Assembly: GCA_947448955.1 (NCBI GenBank)
Contig: CANFPU010000001.1
Location: forward strand, 1-64,000
Length of the DNA stretch: 64,000 nucleotides
DNA from: Burkholderiales bacterium
GTDB lineage: Bacteria > Pseudomonadota > Gammaproteobacteria > Burkholderiales > Burkholderiaceae_C
Direction of reading: 5' to 3'
The stretch's first letter is position 1. Every line of letters begins with the position of its first letter. Both the position numbers and the translations under genes were made by a program. Below are positions 1-9,270 of the stretch, piece after piece. A model generated the notes under the pieces. That model saw only the letters and a program-made list of their open reading frames with translations. It had not been told where the DNA came from and ran no database searches.

Positions 1-72
1 GAAAGGTCGAACAGCATAGGCCGCAGGTCGTTGCAGCGACCGTCACCTCAGCGACCTGGGCGCTGTGTCCGA

Positions 73-103
73 TTGGACGCTCGCAACCGGTGCTGCCTAG
101 AAT
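73..103 (+). promoter_or_regulatory. possible mpl promoter
   Basis: TTGGAC at 73-78 and TAGAAT at 98-103 are separated by 19 bases, which is longer than the usual spacing. The ATG at 112 would give a very short leader. No clear ribosome binding site precedes it. This is a weak call. Confidence 0.3.
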
Positions 104-111
104 CGCCGCCC

Positions 112-1479
112 ATGCACATCCACATCCTCGGCATTTGCGGCACCTTCATGGGCGGGTTGGCCGCGATTGCGCGCGAGGCCGGCCACCGCGTCACGGGCTG
201 CGACGCCAATGTCTATCCACCGATGAGCGACCAATTGCGGTCGCTGGGCATCGAGTTGATCGAGGGCTTTGGCGCCGACCAGATGGCGCTCGCACCCGAC
301 CAGTGGGTGATCGGCAATGTGGTCAGCCGCGGCAACCCATTGGTCGAGGCCATCCTCGACGCCGGAGCGCCCTACACCAGCGGGCCGCAGTGGCTGGCCG
401 AGCAGGTGCTGGCCACACGCCATGTGCTGGCGGTAGCGGGCACCCATGGCAAGACGGGCACCAGCGCGATGCTGGCCTGGGTGCTCGAACAAGCAGGTCT
501 GCAGCCGGGTTTTCTGATCGGCGGCGTGCCCCTGAATTTCGGCATCTCGGCGCGGCTGGGTGGCAACAACGCACATCGCCGCCCCTGCTTCGTGATCGAA
601 GCCGACGAATACGACACCGCTTTCTTCGACAAACGCAGCAAGTTCGTGCACTACCGACCGCGAACCGCGATCCTGAACAACCTCGAATTCGACCACGCCG
701 ACATCTTCGCCGACCTGGGTGCGATCGAGACCCAGTTCCACCACCTGGTGCGCACCGTGCCGTCCAGCGGTCGCTTGATCGTCAACAGCCGCGAAGCGGC
801 GCTGGACCGGGTGCTCGCGCAAGGCTGCTGGAGCGAGTTGCAGCGCTTCGGCGCCCGCAAGGAAGAGCCTGGCGCGCTGCGAGCGCGCGGCGAGCCCCAT
901 GCCTTTGACGTGCTGCGCGGCAGCCTGAAAGTTGGCCGGGTCGAGTGGCAACTGCAAGGTGAGCACAACCAACTCAACGCGTTGGCGGCCATTGCCGCGG
1001 CCGAACATGTCGGCGTCGCGCCCGACGTGGCCGCGGCAGCACTGGCAGGTTTTCGCAACGTCCGGCGCCGGCTGGAGCTCCGAGGTGAAGCCGGTGGCGT
1101 GAAGGTCTACGACGACTTTGCCCACCACCCCACCGCGATGCGCACCACCATCAACGGCCTGCGCCGCAAAGCCGGCTTGGCACGCATCCTGGCAGTCTTC
1201 GAGCCACGCACCAACACGATGAAGCGCGGATCGATGTCGGCCTTGCTGCCCTGGGCGCTGGAAGAAGCCGACCTGGCGTTTTGCCTGCAGGGCAACTACG
1301 GCTGGAGTGCCGCCGAGGCGCTGGCACCGCTAGGCGCACAGGCCTCGGTGGCCGACAGCGTGGACAAACTGGTGGCGGCCATCGCCCGGGCAGTACGCCC
1401 GGGCGACCAGGTGCTGGTGATGAGCAACGGCGCTTTCGGCGGCATCCACGCCAAACTGCTGGCAGCGCTGGCACATTGA
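112..1479 (+). CDS. mpl: UDP-N-acetylmuramate:L-alanyl-gamma-D-glutamyl-meso-diaminopimelate ligase
   Basis: Mpl ligates the recycled tripeptide L-Ala-gamma-D-Glu-mesoDAP to UDP-MurNAc in the cytoplasm, returning wall fragments to peptidoglycan synthesis. The 455-residue protein opens with a Mur-type nucleotide fold (GICGTFMGG, residues 7-15). It has the ATP-binding GTHGKT at 110-115 and the Mur central domain motif EADEYDTAFFD. The ATG at 112 was chosen because the family N-terminus MHIHILG starts there; the frame is open further upstream but that part resembles nothing. The next gene is convergent. Length and motifs fit a full-length Mpl. Confidence 0.95.
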   Translation: MHIHILGICGTFMGGLAAIAREAGHRVTGCDANVYPPMSDQLRSLGIELIEGFGADQMALAPDQWVIGNVVSRGNPLVEAILDAGAPYTSGPQWLAEQVLATRHVLAVAGTHGKTGTSAMLAWVLEQAGLQPGFLIGGVPLNFGISARLGGNNAHRRPCFVIEADEYDTAFFDKRSKFVHYRPRTAILNNLEFDHADIFADLGAIETQFHHLVRTVPSSGRLIVNSREAALDRVLAQGCWSELQRFGARKEEPGALRARGEPHAFDVLRGSLKVGRVEWQLQGEHNQLNALAAIAAAEHVGVAPDVAAAALAGFRNVRRRLELRGEAGGVKVYDDFAHHPTAMRTTINGLRRKAGLARILAVFEPRTNTMKRGSMSALLPWALEEADLAFCLQGNYGWSAAEALAPLGAQASVADSVDKLVAAIARAVRPGDQVLVMSNGAFGGIHAKLLAALAH

Positions 1480-1481
1480 TC

Positions 1482-1496
1482 CGCCCAGTTCGGGCG
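1482..1496. terminator. small hairpin between convergent genes
   Basis: CGCCC at 1482-1486 pairs with GGGCG at 1492-1496 around a 5-base loop, between the convergent mpl and cytochrome stops. No T-run follows, so termination is only a possibility. Confidence 0.3.
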
Positions 1497-1507
1497 CGGG
1501 TTCGCCG

Positions 1508-2746
1508 TCAGATCGCGTTGAGATAGTCGAGCAACTGCGCGCGCTCGGCCGCGGTCAAATTCTTGAAGCGGTCGCGCGAAGCGGCACCCTCGCCATCGTG
1601 GCCGCGAATCGCATCGGCGACCGTCTTGGCCCGACCGTCGTGCAGATAAGGCGCGCGGGCGCGCAGCCCCCACAGTGGCGCCGTGCGCATCTCAGCGCCC
1701 TTGGCGGTGGCCTGCTCAATGCCATCGCCAAGCGAACCCATGTTGTGCAGCAGCAGGTCCGAGAACAACGGCACCGGCTTGTGGGCCAGCGCAGCAATCG
1801 GGTTGGCGCCGGTGTACATCATCGGCAGGTGGCAAGACGTACAGCGGATCTGCTCGAACAAGCGCATGCCGGCGGCGGCCGACGCGCTCAGCCGCAGCGG
1901 CGGTGGCGGGGCCAGAAAACGCATGAAATCGGCCGCATGGTCGATGTCGCCCTTGCCGGTGACCGGGTCGACCGTGTCCTCGACGTCGGCAACCTTGTCA
2001 AAGCGCGCCAACAAGGCGCGGTTGCCATTGGGTGCGTTTTCCACCGGAAAAAAGCGGTTGGTCACTCCCATCTCGTTGACATAGGCGTCACCGGAGAACG
2101 CCAGCAACGTCGCCTGCTGCGCCTTCCAGCCGAAGCGACCGACCCGGGTCTTGCCACTGACAACGTCGGTGACCAGCCCGGCCCGGCCCTGCACGCCATC
2201 GGGTTGTCGGCGCTGTGCATTGAGCAAGATGTCCTCGTCGGCGATCGCCTCGATCAAGCCGGCACCAAACAGCGGCGGCGTGAGTCGCTGCACCACCAAA
2301 TTGGCTTCGGCGGGCACATGCTCTCGCACCGCCGGATCGATCGCGAAGCGCTGCAGCAGCGATCCGCCGAGGTGGTCGAGCGGATCGAATTTGCCATTGA
2401 CCACGCGGCCGAAGCGGGTCACCGTGATGGCGCTGGCGCCGCCGGTGCCGCCCGAACTGTGGCATTCGACACAGGACTTGCCATTGAAGATCGGCCCCAA
2501 GCCTCCCTCAGGCGTCTCAGCCGCTTCGAACTCAGTCCGCCCGTCGACAAAGGCTTGCAGGTTGGCAGGGTCCAGGCCGAACAGCGCATCGCCGAACTGC
2601 GGTCCACCGCCCGGGTTTGGGCGCTGCACCGGCGCGGCCGGCTTGAGCTTGGGTCGGGGCTGGAAAACACCGTTGCTGATCTGTGCGGCAGTGGTGCCGG
2701 CCAACAAGACCACGGCGGCGGCGACCATCAGGCTGCTGAGTTTCAT
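1508..2746 (-). CDS. di-haem oxidoreductase, DUF1111/MauG-like c-type cytochrome
   Basis: This exported 412-residue protein has a signal peptide at residues 1-21 (hydrophobic core, then a likely cut after TAAQ). It carries two haem c attachment sites, CVECH at 92-96 and CTSCH at 302-306. The C-terminal LHDG motif and overall length match the di-haem oxidoreductase family that includes MauG- and CcpA-type peroxidases. It is probably periplasmic and moves electrons or reduces a peroxide; the substrate cannot be read from sequence. A GGAG lies about 9 bases before the ATG. It is transcribed alone, convergent with mpl. Confidence 0.85.
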   Translation of the reverse strand: MKLSSLMVAAAVVLLAGTTAAQISNGVFQPRPKLKPAAPVQRPNPGGGPQFGDALFGLDPANLQAFVDGRTEFEAAETPEGGLGPIFNGKSCVECHSSGGTGGASAITVTRFGRVVNGKFDPLDHLGGSLLQRFAIDPAVREHVPAEANLVVQRLTPPLFGAGLIEAIADEDILLNAQRRQPDGVQGRAGLVTDVVSGKTRVGRFGWKAQQATLLAFSGDAYVNEMGVTNRFFPVENAPNGNRALLARFDKVADVEDTVDPVTGKGDIDHAADFMRFLAPPPPLRLSASAAAGMRLFEQIRCTSCHLPMMYTGANPIAALAHKPVPLFSDLLLHNMGSLGDGIEQATAKGAEMRTAPLWGLRARAPYLHDGRAKTVADAIRGHDGEGAASRDRFKNLTAAERAQLLDYLNAI

Positions 2747-3003
2747 ATTGTGGGGACTCCGGTTCGTTGCAAAATCATCTAACCCTTAAGACGGTCGAAA
2801 TGACCCAAGCTGTTAGCGCCGGCGCCCGTTTTGACCATCGAAATTTGCGCGCCGGGCCCAGACCGACCGGACGCGGGTCGGTACAAAATACAGGCCGATG
2901 AATGTCGAGCCACGGGTCGCTGAACGCCTAGCGCCACACGACCCCGTTCCCCCATCGTGGGCGGCCAGCGCCGCCCGCTTCCCGCCTTGATCGGAGACAT
3001 CAG

Positions 3004-3789
3004 ATGGACCGCAGATCCCTGTTCGAAACCACCGCGACGCTGAGCCTGGGCGCGCTGGCCGGCTGTGCGATGCCAGGCGTGGCGCAGCCCAACGCGAAAA
3101 CGCCGTTCGTGGTACCCGCCACCTTGATCCCGATCGTCGGCAGCGAGCAGTCGTTTCCAGTGCGGCGGATCTATTGCATCGGCCGCAACTACGCAGCCCA
3201 TGCCCGCGAAATGGGCTCGGACCCCAGTCGTGAGCCGCCGTTCTTCTTCCAGAAGCCCACCGACGCGATTCAGAACGTCGCGCCCGGCACGGTGGCCGAC
3301 CACCCTTACCCGACCTTGACCAAAAACTACCACTACGAAGTGGAACTGGTCGCCGCCCTGCACCTCGGTGGCCGCAACATCCCCACCGCGAGCGCGCTCG
3401 ACCATGTCTACGGCTACGCGCTGGGTCTGGACATGACGCGGCGCGACCTGCAGCGCGCACTGGGCGACGAGAAGAAGCCCTGGGAGATTGGCAAAAGTTT
3501 CGATCGATCGGCACCGATCGGCCCGCTACACCGGGCCAGCCAAACCGGCCCGTTCACGCAGGGCGCCATCTGGCTCAAGGTCAACGGCCAGACCAAGCAG
3601 AGCGCTGACCTGAAGCAGATGATCTGGAGTGTGGCCGAACAGATCAGCAAGCTGTCCCAGGCCTTTGAGCTGATGCCTGGCGACATCATTTATTCGGGCA
3701 CGCCGGAAAACGTCGGCCCGGTGGTGCGTGGCGATGTGATCGATTGCCACATCGACGGCCTGCCCAACTTGGGGATCAAGATCGTCTGA
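3004..3789 (+). CDS. fumarylacetoacetate hydrolase family protein with export signal
   Basis: The 261-residue protein has the FAH fold signatures: RIYCIGRNYAAHA near residue 55, the metal-site region YHYEVELV near 110, WEIGKSFDRSAPIG, and GDIIYSGTPENVGPV near 230. Family members cleave C-C bonds in diketo acids or isomerise or hydrate related acids. Unusually, the N-terminus reads as an export signal, with RR at residues 3-4, a hydrophobic stretch, and LAGC at 18-21 resembling a lipobox. FAH proteins are normally cytoplasmic. It stands alone with no clear partner, and the substrate is unknown. Confidence 0.8.
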   Translation: MDRRSLFETTATLSLGALAGCAMPGVAQPNAKTPFVVPATLIPIVGSEQSFPVRRIYCIGRNYAAHAREMGSDPSREPPFFFQKPTDAIQNVAPGTVADHPYPTLTKNYHYEVELVAALHLGGRNIPTASALDHVYGYALGLDMTRRDLQRALGDEKKPWEIGKSFDRSAPIGPLHRASQTGPFTQGAIWLKVNGQTKQSADLKQMIWSVAEQISKLSQAFELMPGDIIYSGTPENVGPVVRGDVIDCHIDGLPNLGIKIV

Positions 3790-3813
3790 GCGCTCGGCTG
3801 GGCGGCGCTGGGC

Positions 3814-4557
3814 TCAGACCAGGTAGGTACGCAGGCACAACTGGTACCCCACGCCCCAAACTGATTTGATGGCGGGCTCAGCGTCCGCTGCCTGCACAGC
3901 TCTGAACTTCTTGCGCAAACGGGCGACCAGTTCTTCGAGCGTGTGCTTGCTCATCAACTCGTCGGCATCGTCGGGCACGAACAGGTCGCACAGCGCGCCT
4001 GATTCCATCGTGTTGTCCCGGGCTTGAACCAGTGCCATCAGCAAGGTCTTTTCCCGCCCAGTGAGCCTGATTTTCTGTGACGGCTGCGGGCCTTGCATCG
4101 TCCGGTCGCGCAAATTCAGCGCCCAGCCCTGCTCGACGATTGATGGCTTGACCCGGCGGCCCAGACTCAACAGCACCGCCACCAGTTCATCGGGCGCCAC
4201 CGGCTTGGCCAGGTAGACATCCGCGCCCCCTTGGCGGTAGCCGGTGAGCCGGTCATGCAAGGCCACCCTGGCGGTCATGAGCACAATGCCAGCGCCGGGG
4301 ATCGCCTCGCGCAACCTGCGAGACAGGCTCAAACCACTCTCGCCAGGCAGGTTCCAGTCGATGACAAACAGATCCAGCGCGACCCGCGCCGCCAAATCGT
4401 CGTAGGCTGCCGCACTGCTGACCGCATGAACGACGAACCCGTAAGCCTCCAAATGCTCGACGATCTCTTCCCTTAGCAGACGATCGTCTTCGACCAGCGC
4501 GACAGCCAGCGATGCCTCAGCATGACTGGTGCCTACCCACACCGAAGGGGTCAACAT
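3814..4557 (-). CDS. response regulator, receiver plus OmpR-type winged helix (copy 1)
   Basis: This is a 247-residue DNA-binding response regulator. The receiver domain (about 17-130) has the acidic pair EDD, the phospho-acceptor in FVIDWNLPG, and the conserved K in LAKPVAPDE. A C-terminal winged helix (about 145-243) has the LTGREKTLL and LEELVARLRKKF helices and ends SVWGVGYQL. It is a close copy of the regulator at 5153-5896, with long identical stretches through the receiver. Unlike that copy it is not joined to the kinase gene: a small gene and about 600 bases separate it. The two look like a tandem duplication. Confidence 0.9.
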   Translation of the reverse strand: MLTPSVWVGTSHAEASLAVALVEDDRLLREEIVEHLEAYGFVVHAVSSAAAYDDLAARVALDLFVIDWNLPGESGLSLSRRLREAIPGAGIVLMTARVALHDRLTGYRQGGADVYLAKPVAPDELVAVLLSLGRRVKPSIVEQGWALNLRDRTMQGPQPSQKIRLTGREKTLLMALVQARDNTMESGALCDLFVPDDADELMSKHTLEELVARLRKKFRAVQAADAEPAIKSVWGVGYQLCLRTYLV

Positions 4558-4656
4558 CGAAGGTCAGTGCCAGGCATCGAAGTGCAAGCCATACCCGCTA
4601 CCAAGGCGGTTGACACGCGCCCCACTGGCGGGGAGAAGGACGCAACGATCACGGGC

Positions 4657-4884
4657 TCAGAAGCCGCGGGTATACATGTAAGTGAAGGTGGCCAGTGGTT
4701 TTTTCAGATCGGGATGGCTCTTGCCAATCGCATAACGAACCCAACCCTCAGCCACATCGAGTACCGTGGCTGGTGGGTAGTTTTGACTCGAGGCAAAAGG
4801 CCCGCCCTTGCGGTTGAACTTGAAATCCCACTGCTCGCCAGGTTTCGGGATGCTCGGGACGGTTGGCGTTTTCTTCGTTGCCAT
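4657..4884 (-). CDS. small protein of unknown function between two response regulators
   Basis: The 75-residue protein has a lysine-rich start (MATKKTP) followed by a compact region with PGEQWDFKF, DVAEGWVRYAIG and TFTYMYTRGF. There is no signal peptide or membrane segment. An AAGGA lies 6 bases before the ATG at 4884, which favours that start over an upstream ATG at 4902. It is transcribed toward regulator copy 1 and lies within the duplicated signalling cluster, so it may belong to that system. No family was recognised. Confidence 0.6.
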   Translation of the reverse strand: MATKKTPTVPSIPKPGEQWDFKFNRKGGPFASSQNYPPATVLDVAEGWVRYAIGKSHPDLKKPLATFTYMYTRGF

Positions 4885-5152
4885 GGAAGATCCTTGCGTC
4901 AATGTAGTCCGTGGTCAAGATGCCAAATGTGCTGAGCGCTCCGGGGTACAGCACTGCCCCTGGTGGGTGGCTTTCTCTGTACCTTCGAACGCAATAAGAG
5001 CTTATCGGCCGGGCCACGCAGAACCCACAGGCAGCCCGACAACAACTCTCAATAACCTGCGGAATTCAGGCTTGGACGCAAAAATATTTCCAGGTTTGCT
5101 GGGCTGAGTGAGCGCTGGGATGCGACCACCCGGACAGGCAGGCTCTGCGTGG

Positions 5153-5896
5153 TCAGGTCAGGACGACGTGCAGACAAAGTTGGTAGCCCACGCCCCAGAC
5201 CGACTTGATCGCAGCCTCTGCGCTAGGTTCCTGCACCGCCTTCAACTTCTTGCGCAGGCGAGCGACCAGCTCTTCCAGTGTGCGCTTGCTCATCAAATCG
5301 TCGGAGTCGTCACTGCCATACAGGTCGCACAAGGCACCGGACTCAAGCGTGTTGTCATGGGCTTGAACCAGCGCCACCAACAAGGTCTTCTCCCGGCTGG
5401 TGAGCCTGACCCTTTGAGGGGTCTGCGGCCCTTGCAGCGTTCGGTCGCGCAAATCCAGCGACCAGACCTGCCCGCCTTCGTCAGGCCGGACCCGTCGGCC
5501 CAGGCTCAACAGCACGGCGACCAACTCATCGGGCGCCACCGGCTTGGTCAGATAAACATCCGCGCCACCTTGCCGGTAGCCGGTCAGCCGGTCATGCAGC
5601 GCCACCCGCGCGGTCATCAACACGATGCCGGCACCGGGCATCGCCTCGCGCAACCTGCGCGACAGGCTCAGACCACTCTCACCCGGCAGGTTCCAGTCGA
5701 TGACGAACAAGTCCAGCGCGACGCGCGACGCAAGATCGTCGAATCCAGCGGCGCTGCTGACCGCATGCACGACGAATTCGTGGGCCGTCAGGTGCTCGGC
5801 AACCTCCTCTCTGAGCAGCCGATCGTCTTCGACCAGCGCCACCACCAGCGGCGCCTCGGCGGTTCCGAGCGGATGGCGAGGCGTGGCCGTCAGCAC
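5153..5896 (-). CDS. response regulator, receiver plus OmpR-type winged helix (copy 2)
   Basis: The 247-residue response regulator has a receiver (EDD acidic pair, FVIDWNLPG, TKPVAPDE) and an OmpR-type winged helix (LTSREKTLL, LEELVARLRKKL, SVWGVGYQL). It begins with GTG at 5896 and overlaps the 3' end of the histidine kinase gene by 7 bases. The pair is therefore probably translationally coupled and forms a two-component system. The target promoters cannot be told from this window. The close duplicate at 3814-4557 suggests one kinase may serve two regulators. Confidence 0.92.
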   Translation of the reverse strand: MLTATPRHPLGTAEAPLVVALVEDDRLLREEVAEHLTAHEFVVHAVSSAAGFDDLASRVALDLFVIDWNLPGESGLSLSRRLREAMPGAGIVLMTARVALHDRLTGYRQGGADVYLTKPVAPDELVAVLLSLGRRVRPDEGGQVWSLDLRDRTLQGPQTPQRVRLTSREKTLLVALVQAHDNTLESGALCDLYGSDDSDDLMSKRTLEELVARLRKKLKAVQEPSAEAAIKSVWGVGYQLCLHVVLT

Positions 5897-7815
5897 GGAA
5901 TCATTGCCTCGAAGGTCACGACACGGTCAGCAGCGCTGTAGCGCAGCGTGGCGCCAATCTTGGTCGCCGCCGACTGCGCAATGTGCAGCCCCATGCCGGT
6001 GCCAGGTCGGTCTGACACCGCAGGGTGACGGTAGTAACGCTCAAATAGCCGCTCGGCATCGGGCTCGGTGTCAGCAGCGACCCGGTTGGCGACCACGATG
6101 CGAGCCACACCTGCGCCCTGCGCTGGCGGGGCGCTGCGCACGGACAGGCTGACCCGCTGATCGAGCGAGTATTTGCAGGCGTTGCTGATCAGGTTCTCGA
6201 CCAGCGTCGTCAGCATCAGCCGATCTGATCGCAGCATCAGGCCGGGCTCGAGGTCAAGTTCGAAATGGTGCGTCGAGGCATAAGGTCGGAGCAGGTATTC
6301 GATCAACGGCTGCACCGCCATCGCCAGCGGCGCAGCCGACACCACCATCAGCTCGACCTTGTGCGCTTGGGCCACCTGCAGGATCATCGCGTCCATCCGG
6401 CTCACCGAACTCTCAATGTGGCCGACCCTGAGCATGAAATTCTGACGGTCAGTGTCGCTCGCGCCGCCTTGTTTCTGAAACAAGCGGGTGACCGATGCGA
6501 GGGCGAATCTGATCGTGCTGAGCGGCGTCTTGAGTTCATGGGTCAGCATGTCAATCATTGCGCCGCGCTCGCTGTGCCGCTCGGCATCGGCGCGAAGCCG
6601 GGCTTGTGATTTTTCAATCGCTAGGTATTTGTCGGCATGGAATTTGTTTCGACGTTTGTGCTCGGTCAGCAGGACCCAGACGACGAAGACGCCGATCGGT
6701 GTGCCATTCAAGCGCCAGTCAAGCAGCCCGAAATCGACCGCGCTGCCCGTCGAAAAACCCAGCACGACTCGATAACCCGCGACCATCAGCGCGATGTAAA
6801 GCCCGGCCCCGCCCAGCAAGGTATTGCGCAGCGACCTCGGCAACCGGCCCGCCGTGAGCAAGCCTTGCATCAACACGATCGCCGCCAGGGCTTGCAAGAC
6901 GACACTGAACTGCATCGATCGATGGATCTGGCCGGCCAGCAACAACAACAAGCTGACGCCAAAGGCCAGCATCAGCCCCACTAACAGACGCTGGTACGAC
7001 AACGCGGGCCGATACGGCGCCAACACCAGCCAGAAAATCAGCGAGAGCGACGCGTTTCTAACGGTGAACAGCAGCGCAATCGCCCAGTCCAGCAACGGAA
7101 GCTTGGATTCAGCAACCGAAATAAAGCCCGTGCCGAGCAAAAAGAGGCAGGTGACGACCACTTGATGGACACAGTAGATTTGCAACAGCGCGGTTCGCTC
7201 CAGCGCCAGCAACATCACACCGATCGCCAGCAGCACCAAGCCCGCAACCAAAGCCGCCGTCAAGTATTGCGTGCGTTTGACCACCGCTGCGAGCAGCCCC
7301 TGCGTGGGCACGAATTCGGCAGCGATGAATGGAAAGCCGGTGGTCTGGATCCGCAGGTAGACGACGGCCTTGGATTGGCCGCGAGGGTCGACCGCGAAAC
7401 AATACAGATCGTCGACACAGACGGTCTTGCGCTTGGGCCGCAGGTCACCGACGTGCTCGACCACCCACCGACCCTGGACCTGCTGGTAGAAATCCACCTT
7501 GTCCAGTGCGTAGGGTCCGACCCGCAGCATCAGCGGCGGCGAAGGGTCGACCGCCGGATCGACCGCCGGATCGACCGCCGGGTCGGCAGGGCGCAAGCTC
7601 AGGCGCACCCAGGTGACTGGCGCATCGAAACCCAGTCCGAAACGGCCTGACACCGGGTTGAAGCTGACGCTGGAGACGGTGTCGATCGTCAAATCCTGAC
7701 GAAGGTCCTGGTAGATGCCGGTCTCGACGTCATAGCCCGCGACCCGCTCGCCCGCCTGCGCCCATCCCGGCAACAGCAGCAGTAGCCACCACCAACAATT
7801 TACTAGGTTAAACAA
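5890..7815 (-). CDS. membrane histidine kinase with 7TMR-DISM sensor
   Basis: The 641-residue sensor kinase has a signal segment (1-21), a periplasmic 7TMR-DISM extracellular domain (about 22-180), and seven hydrophobic helices (about 185-385). The cytoplasmic kinase core carries the H-box LTHELKTPLS with His426, the N-box ENLISNACKYS near 555 and the G-box GTGMGLHIAQS near 610. The sensor domain contains three AVDP units at residues 80-91 encoded by a 12-base tandem repeat. Such kinases often sense small carbon compounds, but the ligand is unknown here. It overlaps its response regulator by 7 bases and is divergent from yqiA. Confidence 0.93.
   Translation of the reverse strand: MFNLVNCWWWLLLLLPGWAQAGERVAGYDVETGIYQDLRQDLTIDTVSSVSFNPVSGRFGLGFDAPVTWVRLSLRPADPAVDPAVDPAVDPSPPLMLRVGPYALDKVDFYQQVQGRWVVEHVGDLRPKRKTVCVDDLYCFAVDPRGQSKAVVYLRIQTTGFPFIAAEFVPTQGLLAAVVKRTQYLTAALVAGLVLLAIGVMLLALERTALLQIYCVHQVVVTCLFLLGTGFISVAESKLPLLDWAIALLFTVRNASLSLIFWLVLAPYRPALSYQRLLVGLMLAFGVSLLLLLAGQIHRSMQFSVVLQALAAIVLMQGLLTAGRLPRSLRNTLLGGAGLYIALMVAGYRVVLGFSTGSAVDFGLLDWRLNGTPIGVFVVWVLLTEHKRRNKFHADKYLAIEKSQARLRADAERHSERGAMIDMLTHELKTPLSTIRFALASVTRLFQKQGGASDTDRQNFMLRVGHIESSVSRMDAMILQVAQAHKVELMVVSAAPLAMAVQPLIEYLLRPYASTHHFELDLEPGLMLRSDRLMLTTLVENLISNACKYSLDQRVSLSVRSAPPAQGAGVARIVVANRVAADTEPDAERLFERYYRHPAVSDRPGTGMGLHIAQSAATKIGATLRYSAADRVVTFEAMIPC
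7544..7579. repeat. 12-base tandem repeat, three copies, in kinase gene
   Basis: Three units of GG(G/A)TCGACCGCC lie inside the histidine kinase gene and encode repeated AVDP in the periplasmic sensor. The unit length is a multiple of three, so copy-number change would keep the frame. Confidence 0.85.
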
Positions 7816-7884
7816 TATCGCTCAATTAGCGGTGAATTCCGTCAGCATGATCGTACTACCGTCCCAACACCGACAATCCAAACC

Positions 7885-8478
7885 ATGCACCTGCTCTACC
7901 TGCACGGATTCCGCTCGTCACCGGACTCGTTCAAGGCCAGGCAACTCAAGGCCTGGCTGGACGCGCACCGGCCCGACGTGGTCTGGTGGTGCCCGCAATT
8001 GCCGCCTTCGCCGCGCCAAGCCTGGGCGCTGATTGAACAAGGCATCGAGTGTTGGCCGCACGCAAGCGGAGAGACCGCGGTGGTCGGCAGTTCGCTGGGC
8101 GGCTTCTACGCTACCGCGGTGGCCGAGGCCAGAGGCTGCCGAGCCATGCTGCTGAACCCGGCCATCGACCCCGCGCGCGACCTGGCCCGGCATGTCGGCG
8201 AGCAGACCCAATTCCATGCGCCCCAACAACGCTTCTGGTTCCGCACCGAGTACCTAGCCGAGTTGCACGATTTGACGGTCCCCGCGATCACCGATCCCGA
8301 GCGTTACGGCGCGCTGATCGCCAAAGGCGACGAATTGCTCGATTGGCGAGAAATGACCGGGCGCTACGCTGGCTTGCCCGCCGCCAACCTGCGCCTACTG
8401 GCAGGCAGCAACCACGCCATCTCCGATTTCGACGATCACCTCCTGTTCCTCCTTCAATTTCTGAAACTATGCGACTGA
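7885..8478 (+). CDS. yqiA: YqiA-family alpha/beta hydrolase (esterase)
   Basis: The 197-residue cytoplasmic alpha/beta hydrolase starts with the family's YLHGF motif. It has the nucleophile elbow GSSLG with Ser70 and a late GSNHAI supplying the probable catalytic histidine. The YqiA/YcfP group are small esterases of uncertain physiological substrate. The 3' end overlaps the next gene by 10 bases, suggesting cotranscription with the reductase. It is divergent from the histidine kinase across only about 70 bases. Confidence 0.88.
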   Translation: MHLLYLHGFRSSPDSFKARQLKAWLDAHRPDVVWWCPQLPPSPRQAWALIEQGIECWPHASGETAVVGSSLGGFYATAVAEARGCRAMLLNPAIDPARDLARHVGEQTQFHAPQQRFWFRTEYLAELHDLTVPAITDPERYGALIAKGDELLDWREMTGRYAGLPAANLRLLAGSNHAISDFDDHLLFLLQFLKLCD

Positions 8479-9233
8479 AAAACAAGGTTTCCGTCATCAC
8501 CGGCGCCGCCCAAGGCATCGGCTTAGCCACCGCACTGAAATTTGCCGAAGAAGGCGCGACCGTCATCGTCTGCGACCTGCGTGCCGAGGGCGTGGACGCG
8601 GCGGTGGCTGCGGTCAACACGCGCAGCGCCACGCTACACGGTTCGGCCGCCGCGCAGGCGCTGGGCTTCGCACTCGATGTCACCGACCGAGAAGCGCTCG
8701 ATGCGATGGTGTTTGCCGTCACGCAACGGTCAGGCCGGATCGACGTGCTGGTCAACAACGCCGGCATCACCAAGGACGCAAGGCTGCAGAAGATGACGGT
8801 CGCGCAATTCGACGCAGTCATCGACGTCAACCTGCGTGGCGTGTTCCATGCGACCCAGGCCGTGCTCGAGCCGATGCTGGCCCAAGGGTCGGGCGTGATC
8901 CTCAACGCCAGCAGCGTGGTCGGGATCTACGGCAATTTCGGCCAGACCAACTATGCCGCTTCCAAGTTCGGCGTGATCGGCTTCACCAAGACCTGGAGCC
9001 GCGAGCTCGGACCCAAGGGCATCCGCGTCAATGCGGTCGCACCGGGCTTCGTTGAGACCCCGATCCTGGCCACGGTGCCCGAGAAAGTGCTGCAAAACAT
9101 GCGCGACCAGGTGCCGATGCACCGCTTGGGGAAGCCCGAGGAGATCGCCAACGTCTATGCCTTCCTGGCCAGCGATGAAGCCAGCTACATCAACGGTGCG
9201 GTGATCGAAGTCTCGGGCGGGATGTCGGTGTGA
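8469..9233 (+). CDS. short-chain dehydrogenase, 3-oxoacyl-ACP reductase type
   Basis: This 254-residue classical SDR has the cofactor motif TGAAQGIG (11-18), NNAG (96-99), the catalytic Ser near 148, and YxxxK as Tyr162/Lys166. The C-terminus [14 protein letters not shown] is typical of FabG-like reductases using NADPH on 3-oxoacyl thioesters. The ATG at 8469 lies inside the end of yqiA and matches the family start [12 protein letters not shown]. It is probably a fabG paralogue rather than the essential fabG, since no fatty acid synthesis genes surround it. Confidence 0.9.
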   Translation: MRLKNKVSVITGAAQGIGLATALKFAEEGATVIVCDLRAEGVDAAVAAVNTRSATLHGSAAAQALGFALDVTDREALDAMVFAVTQRSGRIDVLVNNAGITKDARLQKMTVAQFDAVIDVNLRGVFHATQAVLEPMLAQGSGVILNASSVVGIYGNFGQTNYAASKFGVIGFTKTWSRELGPKGIRVNAVAPGFVETPILATVPEKVLQNMRDQVPMHRLGKPEEIANVYAFLASDEASYINGAVIEVSGGMSV

Positions 9234-9270
9234 TGCCGCGCCGAGCTGTCCAGGCGATCGAAGGACTGCG

